Below, piece after piece: positions 1 through 7,521 of a DNA stretch of 11,940 nucleotides; position 1 is the first letter of the stretch, and every line of letters starts with the position of its first letter. The notes under the pieces are model-generated. The model worked only from the letters and a program-made list of their open reading frames with translations. It did not search any database and was not told where the DNA came from. Made by a program: the position numbers and the translations under genes. Origin of the DNA: Onstottus_A sp036505875 (GTDB lineage: Bacteria > Acidobacteriota > Blastocatellia > UBA7656); the NCBI GenBank assembly GCA_036505875.1, contig DASXSR010000320.1, positions 1-11,940 on the forward strand. Reading direction: 5' to 3'.

Positions 1-891
1 ACCGCGCCTGAGCCTCTGACAAAGACTTTCTTCGTCAACTCAGGGACCGAGGCTAACGAGAACGCTATGAAGATCGCGCGGATGCTGACCGGCCGCGGGA
101 AGATCATCTCGTTTGAAGGCGGGTTCCACGGGCGAACTCCGGGGTCGGTCTCGGCAACGGGTTTGCCGAAGTATCGCCAGAATGTTTCGCCTCTTCTCGA
201 AGGCCACGTTTACGCGCAATTTGGAAATATCGAATCGGTCGAAGGCCTGATCGATGAGGACACTGCGGCGGTGATTCTCGAACCCATTCAATCGATGGGC
301 GGGGTTCGGATGGCCGGGCCCGAGTTCTACGTCGCGCTTCGCAAGTTGTGCGACGACTGGGGCGCGATGCTGATTTACGACGAGGTGCAAACCGGGATGG
401 GACGCACAGGGGAGTTTTACTTCGCGGGGCGAAACGGGGTTGTGCCGGATATGGTCTCGCTTGCCAAGGGCATCGCCAGCGGAGTGCCGATGGGCGCGGT
501 GCTGATGACCGAGGCGATTGCGGGCGAGATAAAGAGCGGCGATCTTGGGACGACTTTTGGCGGCGGGCCGCTGGCGTGTGCGGCGCTTGAAGCGACGGTG
601 GATGTTATTCGAGATGAGCGGCTGCTCGAGAATGTGCAAGAGAATTCGAAATACTTGTTTGCTGAATTGAGGAAGATGGTAAAGTTGGTCGAAGAAGCAC
701 GCGGGCTCGGATATTTGATTGGAATCAAGTTCCCCAGTGGAACTGCGAAAGCGGTTCAGCAATCGCTGTTGGAGAAGAAGGTAATCACAGGGCTGTCGGA
801 TGATCCGGATGTGTTGAGGCTGCTGCCTCCGCTGACGTTGCAACGACCGGAGATTGATTTGTTTTTGGATGCGCTGAGCGAGACTCATTAA
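1..891 (+). CDS. argD: Acetylornithine aminotransferase (5'-truncated by window edge)
   Basis: Class III PLP-dependent aminotransferase that exchanges an amino group between glutamate and an N-acylglutamate semialdehyde in arginine biosynthesis; cytosolic. The frame is already open at base 1, so the N-terminus (probably about 100 residues) lies outside the window. The visible part begins just before the family motif FFVNSGTEANENAMK, which helps bind the PLP phosphate. Then come FEGGFHGRT, ILEPIQ, the YDEVQTGMGRTG segment with the PLP-ring aspartate (bases 379-381), and SLAKGIASGVPMGA with the Schiff-base lysine (bases 466-468). The C-terminus appears complete. The stop codon and last codons lie inside the left terminal inverted repeat of a palindromic element. 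An argF' homologue and argB follow on the same strand, which favours ArgD over other class III transaminases such as GABA aminotransferase. Confidence 0.93.
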   Translation, partial: TAPEPLTKTFFVNSGTEANENAMKIARMLTGRGKIISFEGGFHGRTPGSVSATGLPKYRQNVSPLLEGHVYAQFGNIESVEGLIDEDTAAVILEPIQSMGGVRMAGPEFYVALRKLCDDWGAMLIYDEVQTGMGRTGEFYFAGRNGVVPDMVSLAKGIASGVPMGAVLMTEAIAGEIKSGDLGTTFGGGPLACAALEATVDVIRDERLLENVQENSKYLFAELRKMVKLVEEARGLGYLIGIKFPSGTAKAVQQSLLEKKVITGLSDDPDVLRLLPPLTLQRPEIDLFLDALSETH

Positions 892-1026
892 CACCCACCT
901 TCAGGTGGGTGGCCATGGCAGGAGGGCATCCCAACCGTTTCAACGGTTTGTCCGTTGAGAAAACCGTTGAAACGGTTCCAACAGCCAGCCCGCGCCAACA
1001 CCCAGCTAAAGCAGGGTGTTAATGAG
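884..1026. repeat. Composite palindromic element with 13-bp terminal inverted repeats
   Basis: The ends are a perfect 13-bp inverted repeat: CTCATTAACACCC (884-896) and GGGTGTTAATGAG (1014-1026). Inside are three hairpins. The first is 892-900/903-911, 9 bp with a TC loop. The second is 933-949/961-977, a perfect 17-bp stem with an 11-nt loop; each arm is itself a palindrome, AACCGTT-n2-AACGGTT. The third is 997-1006/1011-1020, which pairs with one A-A mismatch around TAAA. The left terminal repeat contains the argD stop codon. There is no T-tract, so this is not a standard intrinsic terminator. The structure resembles REP/BIME or MITE-like dispersed palindromes, but a copy elsewhere in the genome cannot be shown from this window. 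It fills most of the argD-argF' gap. Confidence 0.8.
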
Positions 1027-1060
1027 ATGACCGGATAGATCCAGCATTATAAGAAAGAAA

Positions 1061-2092
1061 ATGAATTTCAAAGGAAGAGACTTTCTCAGCACCGCGGATT
1101 TCACGATGGACGAGTTGACCTCGCTCATCGATCTCGCCGAGAAGATCAAATCTGGTGACTACCGCGAAAGGCCGCTTGAAGGCAGAAGTGTCGCGCTCGT
1201 GTTCTTCAACCCATCGCTTCGAACGCGGGCGTCGATGGAAATCGCCGTCTACGAGCTTGGCGGGAATCCCGTCACGCTCGATGTCGGCAAGGGCACTTGG
1301 AGTTTGGAACATCGCGAGGGCGTCGTTATGGACGGCGACAAGACGGAGCACATCAAAGAGGCTGCGCGAGTGCTGTCGCGGTACGTTGCAGCGATCGGAG
1401 TTCGCGCGTTTCCCGAGATGAAGAACTACCAGGAAGAGATGAACGATTCTATCGTGCGAGGCTTCGCCGAGCACAGCGATGTGCCGGTGTTCAATCTCGA
1501 ATCATCTCGGCATCATCCGTTCCAAGCGCTCGCGGATGCGATGACGATCCGAGAGAAGGTTGGACCGCTCATTACCGCTCGCGGTGCTAAACCGCGCGTC
1601 GTGTTGTCGTGGGCCTACCACCCTAAGCCGCTACCGATGGCTGTGCCTAATTCATTCGCGCTGATCGCAGCGCAGATGGGACTCCATCTGACAATCGCGT
1701 GCCCTCCTGAATATGACCTCGGCGAGGAAGCGATGGCTGAGATTGAAACCGCGTCGGGGTCGAACGGCGGGCATGTGCGTATCTCTCGCGATCAGCGTGA
1801 AGGCTGTCGGGGCGCCCGGATAATTTACGCGAAGAGTTGGGGCGCAAAACAGTTCTACGGCCGCGGTGATGAAGACATCGCCCTTCGTCAGCAGTACAAA
1901 CATTGGCGCATCGATGAAGAGATTATGCGCTCGACCGATAACGGCTGGTTCATGCATTGTCTTCCGGTGCGTCGAAACGTCGTCGTGACTGATGGTGTGC
2001 TGGACGGCCCGCAAAACGCGGCCATTGATGAAGCTGAGAATCGCTTGCACGTGCAGAAGGCAGTGCTGGCGTCGATACTGAGTGATGCGTAA
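1061..2092 (+). CDS. argF': N-acetylornithine (or N-succinylornithine) carbamoyltransferase
   Basis: A 343-residue transcarbamylase that carbamoylates an N-acylated ornithine, the variant arginine route known from Xanthomonas (acetyl) and Bacteroides (succinyl). Visible motifs are the carbamoyl-phosphate loop FFNPSLRTR (48-56), W80 matching Trp77 of the Xanthomonas enzyme, HPFQ (152-155), SWAYHPKP (183-190), AKSWGA (257-262), HCLPVRRN (299-306) and a C-terminal ENRLHVQKA. FFNPSLRT and RRN favour the AOTC/SOTC branch over ordinary ornithine carbamoyltransferase (STRTR loop). Residue T95, in MDGDKTEH, falls where Xanthomonas has Glu92 and Bacteroides Pro90, the residue reported to select the acyl group, so the substrate is open. 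The ATG at 1061 follows an A-rich stretch without a clear Shine-Dalgarno site. The last codons (S-D-A-stop) run into a heptad repeat. Confidence 0.92.
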   Translation: MNFKGRDFLSTADFTMDELTSLIDLAEKIKSGDYRERPLEGRSVALVFFNPSLRTRASMEIAVYELGGNPVTLDVGKGTWSLEHREGVVMDGDKTEHIKEAARVLSRYVAAIGVRAFPEMKNYQEEMNDSIVRGFAEHSDVPVFNLESSRHHPFQALADAMTIREKVGPLITARGAKPRVVLSWAYHPKPLPMAVPNSFALIAAQMGLHLTIACPPEYDLGEEAMAEIETASGSNGGHVRISRDQREGCRGARIIYAKSWGAKQFYGRGDEDIALRQQYKHWRIDEEIMRSTDNGWFMHCLPVRRNVVVTDGVLDGPQNAAIDEAENRLHVQKAVLASILSDA

Positions 2093-2161
2093 TTCGTGAC
2101 GCGTGACCGGACAAGAATTCCGATCACGAATCACGACTCACGAATCACGGATTACGAATCA
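2082..2161. repeat. Heptameric inverted-repeat array between argF' and argB
   Basis: The left arm is four 7-bp units of the GTGATNN type (2082-2109). The right arm is six units of the complementary CGAATCA type (2120-2161), after a short gap. The arms pair in register: bases 2082-2110 face 2120-2148 around a 9-nt loop, with most heptads contributing about five pairs. The argF' stop codon (2090-2092) lies in the left arm, and the argB ATG starts six bases after the right arm. The same architecture recurs at 4431-4521. It resembles the short tandem heptamer repeats described in cyanobacteria, but the unit sequence differs and the family assignment is only an analogy. Confidence 0.8.
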
Positions 2162-2167
2162 CTGTTT

Positions 2168-3055
2168 ATGATCAACGAACGACTCGATCTACTCCGTGAG
2201 GCGCTGCCTTACATTCAGCGCTTCAAGAACAAAATCTTTGTGGTCAAGCTTTCGGGCAAGGTCACCGAGGACCACGAACAGCTCAACTCGCTTGCCGAGG
2301 AGGTAACCCTCTGTCAGCAAGTGGGAATTCACGTCGCAGTCATCCACGGCGGCGGCAAGCAGCTCACAACCATCGCCGAGAGGCTGGGCGTCCAGCAGCG
2401 CATCGTCAACGGCCGCCGAGTCACCGATGCCGAGACGCTCGAAATCGCTAAGATGGTTTTTGCGGGTCAGATCAACCTGGATATTCTCTCCTCGCTCGGT
2501 AAATCAGGTTGCGAGACGGTCGGGCTGTCCGGTATCGACGGTAACATCATTCATGCTCAACGGCGCGAGATTCAAAAGGTGTTGAATCAAGAAACCGGCG
2601 AGCTGGAAACAGTCGATTTTGGTCATGTTGGCGATATCGTCGAAATCAACTCGCGCTTGCTGCGGCTGCTGCTCGAGAACGGCTACGTTCCCGTAATCTC
2701 ATCGCTGGGCGCTGACGAACAGGGAAACATTTATAACATCAACGCCGACACGATTGCTGCCGAGATCGCCGTTCACCTGCAAGCCGAGAAGCTCATCTTG
2801 CTGACGGACGTAGATGGAATTCTGCGCGACCGCAATGATCCGTCGTCGCGAATCTCTCGGTTGACGGTTGAAGAAGCTGAACGACTGGTGCACGAACGCG
2901 CAGTCTCGGCAGGGATGTTGCCGAAGATCGCAGCAATTGCGCATCTGATTCGCCGCGGAGTAAAGAGCGCTCACATCATCAACGGCTCGCGGAGGAACGC
3001 GCTGCTGCATGAGGTCTTCACCGACGAAGGCGCCGGGACGATGATTACGAGTTAA
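2168..3055 (+). CDS. argB: Acetylglutamate kinase (amino-acid kinase family)
   Basis: Phosphorylates the gamma-carboxyl of N-acylglutamate with ATP, the second step of arginine synthesis; cytosolic. From the ATG at 2168 the protein has 295 residues, close to the usual ArgB length. It shows the amino-acid kinase N-terminal strand and lysine (VVKLSG, K27), the glycine-rich loop with substrate contacts (IHGGGKQL, 59-66), INADTIAAEIA for acylglutamate binding, LTDVDGI for the nucleotide side, GMLPKI, and a C-terminal GAGTMI. The frame stays open upstream to a GTG at 2096, but that extension is encoded by the heptad repeat and carries no family sequence, so 2168 is preferred. No clear Shine-Dalgarno site precedes it, so coupling to argF' translation is possible. 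If argF' uses succinylornithine, this kinase would act on N-succinylglutamate. Confidence 0.92.
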   Translation: MINERLDLLREALPYIQRFKNKIFVVKLSGKVTEDHEQLNSLAEEVTLCQQVGIHVAVIHGGGKQLTTIAERLGVQQRIVNGRRVTDAETLEIAKMVFAGQINLDILSSLGKSGCETVGLSGIDGNIIHAQRREIQKVLNQETGELETVDFGHVGDIVEINSRLLRLLLENGYVPVISSLGADEQGNIYNINADTIAAEIAVHLQAEKLILLTDVDGILRDRNDPSSRISRLTVEEAERLVHERAVSAGMLPKIAAIAHLIRRGVKSAHIINGSRRNALLHEVFTDEGAGTMITS

Positions 3056-3068
3056 TCCTCTTACCATC

Positions 3069-3095
3069 GGCGCACCCCAGGACGAGGGGTGCGCC
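3069..3095. terminator. GC-rich hairpin between convergent genes
   Basis: A perfect 10-bp stem (GGCGCACCCC, 3069-3078, and GGGGTGCGCC, 3086-3095) with a 7-nt loop. It lies 13 bases after the argB stop and 44 bases before the 3' end of the convergent cytochrome gene, where a bidirectional terminator would be expected. There is no U-tract on either strand, so classical intrinsic termination is doubtful. It may instead be a mRNA 3'-end stabiliser or a dispersed palindrome. Confidence 0.45.
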
Positions 3096-3139
3096 AGCGA
3101 TAAGAAGACTATTAACGCATCGCCGGTCATCGAAGTGAG

Positions 3140-3694
3140 TCACGGCGCGGGTTCGGCGTGTGGAACAGCTCGCAGGTACTCATAGATGCTCTGTAAATCG
3201 TCGTCGGTCATCTTTGAGTAGTGGGGCCAAGGCATCACCTGCAGGAACGGCCCGAACTGTGGATGCCTGTCGGGATCAAATCCGGTCCGCATCACTTTGA
3301 TAAACTGATCGAGTGTGAGTCCGCCGGGCAGTCCTTTGGCGTCCGGCGTTATGTTCGAGCTGGTGAAGGGTCCGAAATGTTCGCCCCCAGCCAGGTATCG
3401 CTCGACGTTGATTTGCTCCGGCTGCCCACGAGTCGGGTCGCCACCATCCGCATAAGTCGGGCTGGTGTGGCACCCAACGCACGCCGCCTGGGCATTGACG
3501 AGATAGCTTCCGGCTCCCACTCGCTTCTTGTCTTTCCCGGACAGATTGAGCGAAACCGGGGCGATGGCCATTCCACGCTTCCAGATCGCGTCGGGCAGCG
3601 TGTTGGCATCCGGCGCTTGCTGGGCCGAGCCGATCAGCGCCGCGCTCAAAAAGAGCCCGCCCAGCGCAACTGCGGTCATCAATATTCTTTTCAT
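3140..3694 (-). CDS. Secreted monohaem c-type cytochrome
   Basis: A 184-residue protein starting MKRILMT, with a signal peptide (basic start, hydrophobic stretch about 5-23, probable cleavage near GSAQQ), so it should act outside the cytoplasmic membrane. One haem-binding site, CVGCH (72-76), is visible; M154 in VMPWPHY is the likely distal ligand. The segments SNITPDAKGLPGGLTLDQF, MRTGFDPDRHP and MTDDDLQSIYEYLRAVP match the class I cytochrome c domain found in dehydrogenase-associated cytochromes and stand-alone electron carriers. The ATG at 3694 follows a strong GGAGGTT (complement of 3701-3707), which selects it over the upstream in-frame ATG at 3727. Its redox partner is not in the window. 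It is divergent from the sigma-factor gene and convergent with argB, so it is probably monocistronic. Confidence 0.88.
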   Translation of the reverse strand: MKRILMTAVALGGLFLSAALIGSAQQAPDANTLPDAIWKRGMAIAPVSLNLSGKDKKRVGAGSYLVNAQAACVGCHTSPTYADGGDPTRGQPEQINVERYLAGGEHFGPFTSSNITPDAKGLPGGLTLDQFIKVMRTGFDPDRHPQFGPFLQVMPWPHYSKMTDDDLQSIYEYLRAVPHAEPAP

Positions 3695-3815
3695 AATCGT
3701 AACCTCCAAATGGAATCGGTTGTTCACTCAGTCATGCATGCGGAAAGCGAATTGAAATCGGCTCAGCCACAGACAGCGGATGACGCTGGTTCGACGGATT
3801 CGCACGGATGCTAAC

Positions 3816-3844
3816 TTGTAAGAGTTGTTGGTCGCTGTTATTCT
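3816..3844 (+). promoter_or_regulatory. Possible promoter of the sigma-factor operon
   Basis: TTGTAA (3816-3821) and TATTCT (3839-3844) are separated by exactly 17 bases, each matching the sigma-70 consensus at four of six positions. Transcription would begin near 3851, about 15 bases before the ATG. The surrounding 3695-3865 divergent gap has no other gene. A GCGAGG lies only three bases before the start codon, so the ribosome site is weak. This is a sequence-likeness call only. Confidence 0.35.
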
Positions 3845-3865
3845 TGCCCGACGACAGCGAGGCAT

Positions 3866-4441
3866 ATGGCTCCGCCTTCACCCAAAGGGCAAATCACCGG
3901 GCTGCTCCAGGATTGGCGTAACGGTGACCAGGCAGCAATCGACAAGCTGCTGCCGATCGTGTACGACGAGCTGCGGCGCTTGGCGGCCGGTTTCTTTCGC
4001 CGCGAGCGTTTGAACCACACCCTTGAACCCACTGCTCTGGTTCACGAGGCATATCTTCATCTGGTCGACCAGAGCCGCGTTGGATGGGAGAACCGCGCTC
4101 ACTTCTTCGGCGCCGCTGCGAAATTGATGCGCCGTATCCTGATCGATCACGCCCGGGGCCACAATGCGGCCAAGCGCGGCGGGGGCGAGATCAGAGTTTC
4201 GTTAGCGGATGACGTTGCGGTAACCAAACAACGAGAGTTGGATCTGATTACGCTCGATGGCGCACTCGATGAGTTGGCGGTTTTGGACGAACAACAGAGT
4301 CGCATAGTCGAGATGCGATATTTCGGAGGGCTGTCAATCGAGGAGACCGCCGAGGTGCTTGCGATCTCGCCCGCCACAGTGAAGCGCGAGTGGAATACGG
4401 CAAGGGCGTGGCTCTACCGAAGAATGAAGAGTGATGAGTGA
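3866..4441 (+). CDS. ECF-family RNA polymerase sigma factor (Sigma70_ECF / TIGR02999-like)
   Basis: A 191-residue alternative sigma factor that would redirect RNA polymerase to a dedicated promoter set. Region 2 spans about 25-97, with YDELRRLA, the family-typical LEPTALVHEAYLHLVDQ (53-69), HFFGAAAKLMRRILIDHAR (79-97) and a following AAKRGGG. Region 4 spans about 133-187, with LDEQQSRIVEMRYFGGLS and the recognition helix-turn-helix SIEETAEVLAISPATVKREW (157-176). The LEPTALVHEAYL signature marks the subgroup commonly encoded beside Ser/Thr kinases in Acidobacteriota and Planctomycetes. No anti-sigma factor is visible; the adjacent kinase may control it. The final codons (S-D-E-stop) lie in the heptad repeat, paralleling the S-D-A-stop of argF'. 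Confidence 0.93.
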   Translation: MAPPSPKGQITGLLQDWRNGDQAAIDKLLPIVYDELRRLAAGFFRRERLNHTLEPTALVHEAYLHLVDQSRVGWENRAHFFGAAAKLMRRILIDHARGHNAAKRGGGEIRVSLADDVAVTKQRELDLITLDGALDELAVLDEQQSRIVEMRYFGGLSIEETAEVLAISPATVKREWNTARAWLYRRMKSDE

Positions 4442-4521
4442 TGGGTGATCGGTGATGCGTGATGCGCGATCACGAATCACGAATCACGGATCACCAATCA
4501 CAGATCACGGATCACGCATCA
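4431..4521. repeat. Heptameric inverted-repeat array between sigma factor and kinase
   Basis: Thirteen consecutive 7-bp units. Five are GTGATNN (4431-4465), one is a central mixed unit (4466-4472), and seven follow the complementary CGAATCA pattern (4473-4521). The halves pair in register from 4431/4501 inward: 5-bp helices alternate with 2x2 internal loops, ending in the perfect CGTGAT-GCGCG-ATCACG hairpin at 4458-4474. The sigma-factor stop codon (4439-4441) is inside the left arm, and the kinase ATG begins eight bases after the last unit. It is the same arrangement as at 2082-2161. Confidence 0.85.
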
Positions 4522-4529
4522 CTAAGCTT

Positions 4530-7508
4530 ATGACTCCCGAACGATGGCGGCAGGTTAAGCGATTGCTGGAGTCAGCGCTTGAGCGAGGACCAAGAGACCG
4601 CGCGGCGCTGCTCGATGAAGCTTGCAAAGGTGATCCTTCACTTCGGCGCGAAGTCGAGTCACTCATCGCCTCGCACGAGCAGGCGGGAAGCTCGTTTGAT
4701 TCGCCCGCGTTCGAAGCAGCAGTCTCTTTGCTTGCGGATGAACACAACAACCTTGTAGGTCGCCACCTCGGTCACTTCAAGATTCTTTCACGGATCGGGC
4801 GCGGCGGAATGGGCGAAGTCTATTTGGCGCAGGACAGCCGGCTGGGTCGCCGCGTTGCCCTCAAGTTGCTGCCTGCGATTTACACTCGTGATGAGGACCG
4901 GCTGAGCCGATTCGCGTTGGAAGCCCGGTCCGCTTCGGCCCTCAACCATCCCAACATCGTGACCATCTTCGACGTCGGCGAAGTCGAACGAGTTCACTTC
5001 ATCGCAACCGAGTACGTCGAAGGAGAAACGATTCGTTCGGCGATTAATCGCGGAGGAATAAGTCTCCTCGAAATGCTAGACATAGGCGCGCAAGCCTCGA
5101 GCGCGCTGGCTGCCGCGCATGCGGCTGGAATAATTCATCGCGACATCAAGCCCGAAAACATAATGCTGCGCCCGGATCGATACGTGAAAGTGCTGGACTT
5201 CGGACTGGCTAAGCTAACTGAGCGGCCCATAATAACTGAAACAGCGCCGACGGTTAGAAGGGTTGAAACTGATCCGGGAACGGTGCTCGGCACAGCTTAT
5301 TACATGTCGCCGGAGCAGGCGCGCGGGATCACCGTTGATGCGCGCACTGACATATTCAGCCTCGGGATTGTGCTTTACGAAATGATCACCGGCTGCTTAC
5401 CTTTCGACGGCCAGACCACGAGCGACGTGGTTGCATCGATTCTCAAGACCGACCCGGAACCGCTTGCGACACACGCCCCCGATGTGCCACAGGAGCTGCA
5501 GCGAATCGTGAGCAAGTCACTGCGCAAAGACCGAGAGGAACGTTACCAAACTGCCAAGGACTTAATGGTTGATCTCAGGAGTCTGAGGCAAGAACTGGAG
5601 CTCGAGGCAAAAGCGCAGCAGCGCACTTCTCCGTCCGCTGACCGGAAGTCAGCAGCTGGTTTAGGAACAGGCGCCACTCTAACTGTCGAAACCGCCGATG
5701 CTCTCGAGCGCCGCACGTCGAGCGCCGAGATCATCATTGCCGAAATCAAGCGTCACAGGAAGGGCGTTGCGATTGCTCTGTCAATAGCGGCGGTTATTAT
5801 TGCGGGTATTCTTTACTGGGTATACACGCTCGTTGGCCGCCAGAAACCAGCAACCCCATTCCAAGCGATGAAAATAACCAGACTCACTTCCAGCGGCAAC
5901 GCAACCGAAGCCGCTATTTCGCCGGATGGCAAATACGTTTTCTACGTGATACAGGAAGCGGGGAAGCAGAGCCTCTGGCTGAAGCAAGCGGCCACGGGCA
6001 GCAACGTTCAGATTGGCGCGCCGGCTGAAGGCCTATCTTATCGCGCGCCAAGTTTCTCGCGCGACGGCAACTATATCTATTATCTCAGAATTGAAAGGAA
6101 TGAACCTCGCGGAACGCTTTACCAGATGCCGGTTCTCGGAGGGGAGCCCAAGAAGCTCCTCGTAGAAGTCAGCATACAAGATACCGGCAGCAGCTACAGC
6201 TTCTCTCCAGACGGTAAGCAGCTTGCGCTCATCCGCCTGAATGCCGCCTTCAACAGATCACTCGTGGTTTTGAACCCTGACGGGACAGGCGAACGCGAGC
6301 TTGCCTCGCGGTCGCTTCCAAACTATCTAGCCGGCGCGGCCTGGTCGCCCGACGGGAGGATTGTCGCCTGCGTCGAGGGCAGCTTTTCTGGAGCTACATC
6401 GGGTGGCTACAAGAGCTTCCTCGAAGTGCGTGTGGAGGACGGAAACCAAAAACCGATCTCGACTCAAAAATGGGGGCGGGTATTGGCATTCTCCTGGCTG
6501 CCGGATATGAGCGGACTGGTCGCAGCCGCTGTGGAGAATGTCGGCACATCGCAGCTTTGGCATGTGCCCTATTCCGGCGGCATCGCACAAAGAATCACCA
6601 ATGATTTGAATGGCTATGAAGGTGTGAGCCTCACATCTGATGGCAAAGCTGTCGCGACCGCCTGGACCGACTACTCTTCGAGTATTTGGATTGCGCCGGC
6701 GGGCGATACAAGTCGTGCGAAGAAAGTCACATCATCTTCAGGCGATTATAAGGAGCTCAGCTGGACGCCGGATGCCAAAATAGTCTATCAGTCCGCCGAA
6801 AGCGGTATCTCAGATATCTGGATCATTAACTCGGACGGGAGCGGCAGGAGACAACTGACCTCCGACGGCAGCTCCTACCAGTTTCCGATTTCCTCTCCTG
6901 ACGGGCGCTATATCATTTCCACGGCTAGTCGCGGGAAACAAACAATTCAGTCGCTATGGAGATTGAACGGCGACGGCGGCAATCCGTTGGAATTGGTCAA
7001 GGGCTCAGCCTTGATGGATTTCACACCCGACAGTCGCTGGGTGGTTTATTATCAACATTCTTCTGAGGGCGCGCGGCTATGGAGGGTCTCAATCGATGGC
7101 GGCGACCCCGTCCAACTTACCTTCAAGGATAATGCGGCGCGGCCCTCTGTTTCGCCTGATGGCAAGCTGATAGCTTGCAACTATATGGTGACAGAGCCGA
7201 ACTCACGGTTCCGCATCGCGATTCTTTCGATCGACGGCGGCGAGCCCATTAAGATTTTCGACATACCGACGTTTCCGATTCGAGAGATTCGGTGGACTCC
7301 GGATGGCAGCGCGGTCGCTTACATATCGACGCGCGACGGAGTCTCAAACATCTGGGGGCAACCCATTGACGGCAGCCCGGCGAGACAGTTGACCGACTTT
7401 AAATCGGATTTCATCTATTCGTTCAACTGGTCGCGCGACGGAAAACAACTCGCGCTGTCGCGCGGTCCGCGAACGTCAGACGTCGTGCTGATAAGCGATT
7501 TCAGATAA
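4530..7508 (+). CDS. Transmembrane Ser/Thr protein kinase with C-terminal PD40/TolB-like propeller
   Basis: A 992-residue bacterial Hanks-type (PknB-like) kinase. After an N-terminal helical region opening MTPERWRQVKRLLESALERG, the kinase domain spans about 82-352: glycine loop IGRGGMGEV (89-97), ATP lysine K112 (VALKLL), helix-C glutamate E131, catalytic HRDIKPEN (203-210), DFG (223-225) and MSPEQ (259-263). All catalytic residues are present. A linker leads to one membrane segment (about 413-434), so the rest should be extracytoplasmic. It holds about twelve PD40 motifs of the SPDG type (e.g. ISPDGKYVFY, WSPDGRIVAC, WTPDGSAVAY), one degenerate, suggesting one or two beta-propellers that bind a ligand or protein. 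The ATG at 4530 matches the usual acidobacterial kinase start; an in-frame upstream ATG at 4452 lies in the heptad repeat. Its likely output is the adjacent sigma factor. Confidence 0.93.
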   Translation: MTPERWRQVKRLLESALERGPRDRAALLDEACKGDPSLRREVESLIASHEQAGSSFDSPAFEAAVSLLADEHNNLVGRHLGHFKILSRIGRGGMGEVYLAQDSRLGRRVALKLLPAIYTRDEDRLSRFALEARSASALNHPNIVTIFDVGEVERVHFIATEYVEGETIRSAINRGGISLLEMLDIGAQASSALAAAHAAGIIHRDIKPENIMLRPDRYVKVLDFGLAKLTERPIITETAPTVRRVETDPGTVLGTAYYMSPEQARGITVDARTDIFSLGIVLYEMITGCLPFDGQTTSDVVASILKTDPEPLATHAPDVPQELQRIVSKSLRKDREERYQTAKDLMVDLRSLRQELELEAKAQQRTSPSADRKSAAGLGTGATLTVETADALERRTSSAEIIIAEIKRHRKGVAIALSIAAVIIAGILYWVYTLVGRQKPATPFQAMKITRLTSSGNATEAAISPDGKYVFYVIQEAGKQSLWLKQAATGSNVQIGAPAEGLSYRAPSFSRDGNYIYYLRIERNEPRGTLYQMPVLGGEPKKLLVEVSIQDTGSSYSFSPDGKQLALIRLNAAFNRSLVVLNPDGTGERELASRSLPNYLAGAAWSPDGRIVACVEGSFSGATSGGYKSFLEVRVEDGNQKPISTQKWGRVLAFSWLPDMSGLVAAAVENVGTSQLWHVPYSGGIAQRITNDLNGYEGVSLTSDGKAVATAWTDYSSSIWIAPAGDTSRAKKVTSSSGDYKELSWTPDAKIVYQSAESGISDIWIINSDGSGRRQLTSDGSSYQFPISSPDGRYIISTASRGKQTIQSLWRLNGDGGNPLELVKGSALMDFTPDSRWVVYYQHSSEGARLWRVSIDGGDPVQLTFKDNAARPSVSPDGKLIACNYMVTEPNSRFRIAILSIDGGEPIKIFDIPTFPIREIRWTPDGSAVAYISTRDGVSNIWGQPIDGSPARQLTDFKSDFIYSFNWSRDGKQLALSRGPRTSDVVLISDFR

Positions 7509-7521
7509 TCCAGGAGGAATG

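Noticed and set aside
40..894. A 284-codon minus-strand open frame opposite argD
   Set aside because: Antisense of a clear enzyme, rich in Arg, His and Gln with no domain pattern; an artefact of codon bias.
1047..1053. TTATAAG as a -10 box for argF'
   Set aside because: No supporting -35, and it would leave almost no leader before the ATG at 1061; co-transcription from upstream is simpler.
1652..2134. Minus-strand open frame opposite argF'
   Set aside because: No recognisable motif or ribosome site; fully overlaps a well-supported gene.
3760..3811. Degenerate CGGAT-type direct repeats in the cytochrome-sigma gap
   Set aside because: Spacing and units are irregular; no consistent period could be established by eye.
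3221..3814. Plus-strand open frame opposite the cytochrome
   Set aside because: The minus-strand gene has a signal peptide, CxxCH and strong Shine-Dalgarno; the plus frame has none of these.
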